The position numbers and the translations under genes are program-made. From assembly GCA_003402735.1 (NCBI GenBank), contig QQNE01000023.1, forward strand, positions 1 through 46,189: a DNA stretch of 46,189 nucleotides, given 5' to 3'. The DNA comes from Verrucomicrobiota bacterium (GTDB taxonomy: Bacteria; Verrucomicrobiota; Verrucomicrobiia; Verrucomicrobiales; DEV007). Positions 45,132 to 46,189 of the stretch are shown here, piece by piece. The notes below the pieces were generated by a model. That model ran no database searches and had not been told where the DNA came from. It worked only from the letters and a program-made list of their open reading frames with translations. Numbering within the stretch: position 1 is the stretch's first letter; each line of letters starts with the position of its first letter.

Positions 45132-45239
45132 CGCATCATTCGGCAGACATTGTCACCACTTTCCGGTGGCAGGAACGGCACGTCTCTGCTAGGACAATTC
45201 TGCTCATGGCGTCGATTCCGTCGCTAGAGCCTGATCGTC

Positions 45240-46189
45240 ATGGCTTTTCCTCCTCCTCCTGGTTTCCACGAGCCACACCACGCCGGGTGCCTCAATTACA
45301 CTGCGGAAGATTTCGCCGCCGATATCGCAGCGGCTGAACAGAGCCTCACCCGCTCCCCCCGGATGCGGTCGGGTGCATCTCCTGACCTCTGGTATCCCCA
45401 GGCGGATCGCTCCATCCACATGAAGGCCCTCGGGGAATATCCCATGGGCTACCCGCAAGGCGCCGTGATCCACTCCACGGAGGGCAGATCTCTCAAGGGC
45501 GATCAAGATCTCCTCAACACCATGGATGAGGGCCGCCGCAAGGGCTATGCCTACTTCGGGATCTCCCGGACCGGAAAGGTCTTCCAAAGCCTTCCCCTGA
45601 GCGAGTGGGGAGCTCACGCGGGAGCGACCAGACACTCTGAATTGGGCGAGCGCCTTTCCTCCCGGCTCGTTGGGATCGAGGTCGCTTCCGCCGGCGTGGT
45701 CCGCAATTTCACCGGGGGCTATCGGCCGGAGTGGAACGAGACCTTTGACTCCAGCCAAGTTCGCTACGTCCCCATCGGCGGGAACGTCACGGAGGCGGGC
45801 TACTACGTGGCCTTCAGCCCAGAACAGGAACTGGCGCTGCGAAACCTGCTCCTTTGGTTGCACCAGAACAATCCGGATGTCTTCAAGCTCGAGAACGTCC
45901 TCGGCCACGATGAGGTCGCGGTGGATTCCCAGGGCCGCCTGGGCCGCAAGCAGGACCCCGGCGGCGGCTTGTCCATGCGGATGGAGGATTACCGTTGCTA
46001 CTTGATTGGGGAAGCAGGCGGGGTTGGATCGACCGGAACGTTTCGGTCCGCGCCCGCAGCGGTCGCCCCGATCTCTTCGCCTGCCGTGGCGTCAGGCCTC
46101 TCCTGGGACCTTGCCTTCCGATTGGCCAGCGTGAGCAAGATGACCTATCTCGAAGGGGACGTCATCGAGAAGACGCTCACGAACTCGCA
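45240..46189 (+). CDS. N-acetylmuramoyl-L-alanine amidase-like fusion protein, truncated by window end
   Basis: The first 316 codons run off the window without a stop. Residues 70-245 are an Amidase_2/PGRP-type domain: zinc His78 in VIHSTEG, GAHAGATRH, GIEVAS, His223 in GHDEVA and Asp239 in KQDPGGG. It should cut the MurNAc-L-Ala bond in peptidoglycan. There is no signal peptide (MAFPPPPGFHEPHHAG). A Ser/Pro-Ala linker (265-285) leads into SWDLAFRLASVSKMTYLEG at 288-306, reminiscent of the start of class-3 lipase domains; that second call is weak. The gene lies 109 bases after tRNA-Thr, a common integration position. An amidase joined to another hydrolase, without export signal, resembles antibacterial effectors, an inference. 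Confidence 0.85.
   Translation, partial: MAFPPPPGFHEPHHAGCLNYTAEDFAADIAAAEQSLTRSPRMRSGASPDLWYPQADRSIHMKALGEYPMGYPQGAVIHSTEGRSLKGDQDLLNTMDEGRRKGYAYFGISRTGKVFQSLPLSEWGAHAGATRHSELGERLSSRLVGIEVASAGVVRNFTGGYRPEWNETFDSSQVRYVPIGGNVTEAGYYVAFSPEQELALRNLLLWLHQNNPDVFKLENVLGHDEVAVDSQGRLGRKQDPGGGLSMRMEDYRCYLIGEAGGVGSTGTFRSAPAAVAPISSPAVASGLSWDLAFRLASVSKMTYLEGDVIEKTLTNS

Overview
The window looks like a piece of a GC-rich chromosome from the PVC superphylum, most probably Verrucomicrobiota. The main pointers are a Minf_1886-family protein (a family known to me as Verrucomicrobia/Planctomycetes-restricted), a PSCyt1/DUF1549/DUF1553 cytochrome-type giant protein, a formylglycine sulfatase, DUF1080 and DUF3500 proteins, a Tat-exported Gfo/Idh/MocA oxidoreductase, and very tight gene packing with few Shine-Dalgarno sites. 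No phage structural genes, CRISPR array or rRNA were seen. All assignments come from reading motifs by eye; no database search was run.

Layout. 1-4019 is an accessory-looking segment: a 22-nt-arm inverted repeat, a 755-residue three-domain protein (metacaspase, lytic-transglycosylase-like, L,D-transpeptidase-like), a transposase remnant, a small four-helix membrane protein and repeat-rich intergenic DNA. 4020-8858 holds a sulfatase, an enoyl-reductase-like MDR enzyme, an S9 peptidase and an overlooked 55-residue double CxxCxGxG protein. 9111-13767 is a plus-strand signalling cluster: transmembrane Ser/Thr kinase with TPR tail, exported repeat protein, ECF-like sigma factor and a small overlapping gene. 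13780-18439 is sugar metabolism: Gfo/Idh/MocA, NagB and short NagA on one strand, DUF1080 on the other, then DUF3500. 18513-20822 has an L,D-transpeptidase lipoprotein coupled to a rhodanese, an FmdB-type zinc ribbon and a single-pass membrane protein. 20895-25482 has a likely dead peptidase, the Minf_1886 protein and a double M16 peptidase. 25486-29998 has the PSD1 protein and a degenerate phosphodiesterase. 30057-33292 has a candidate small RNA or attenuator followed by a three-gene envelope operon around an exported lytic transglycosylase. 33322-36416 has an Lrp/AsnC regulator, an aminotransferase and a beta-helix protein. 36444-44937 has a beta-propeller protein, a blue-copper/PA14 protein, lepB and lepA on the minus strand and gltX and aroE on the plus strand. 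A tRNA-Thr(CGU) at 45060-45131 is followed by a peptidoglycan amidase fusion cut by the window end.

How it fits together. Four separate loci act on peptidoglycan: the metacaspase fusion, the lipoprotein L,D-transpeptidase, the exported transglycosylase operon and the terminal amidase. The first and last lack signal peptides and are multidomain, with the last directly behind a tRNA gene, so they look more like cargo or toxin/suicide effectors than housekeeping wall enzymes. The best candidate for an undescribed system is the metacaspase-transglycosylase-transpeptidase fusion with its convergent membrane partner.

Stop codons overlap downstream starts (ATGA) at four places: sigma/small gene, nagB/nagA, L,D-transpeptidase/rhodanese and lepB/cupredoxin. 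Convergent neighbours are separated by as little as 0-5 bases, so long antisense open frames are common and were discarded.
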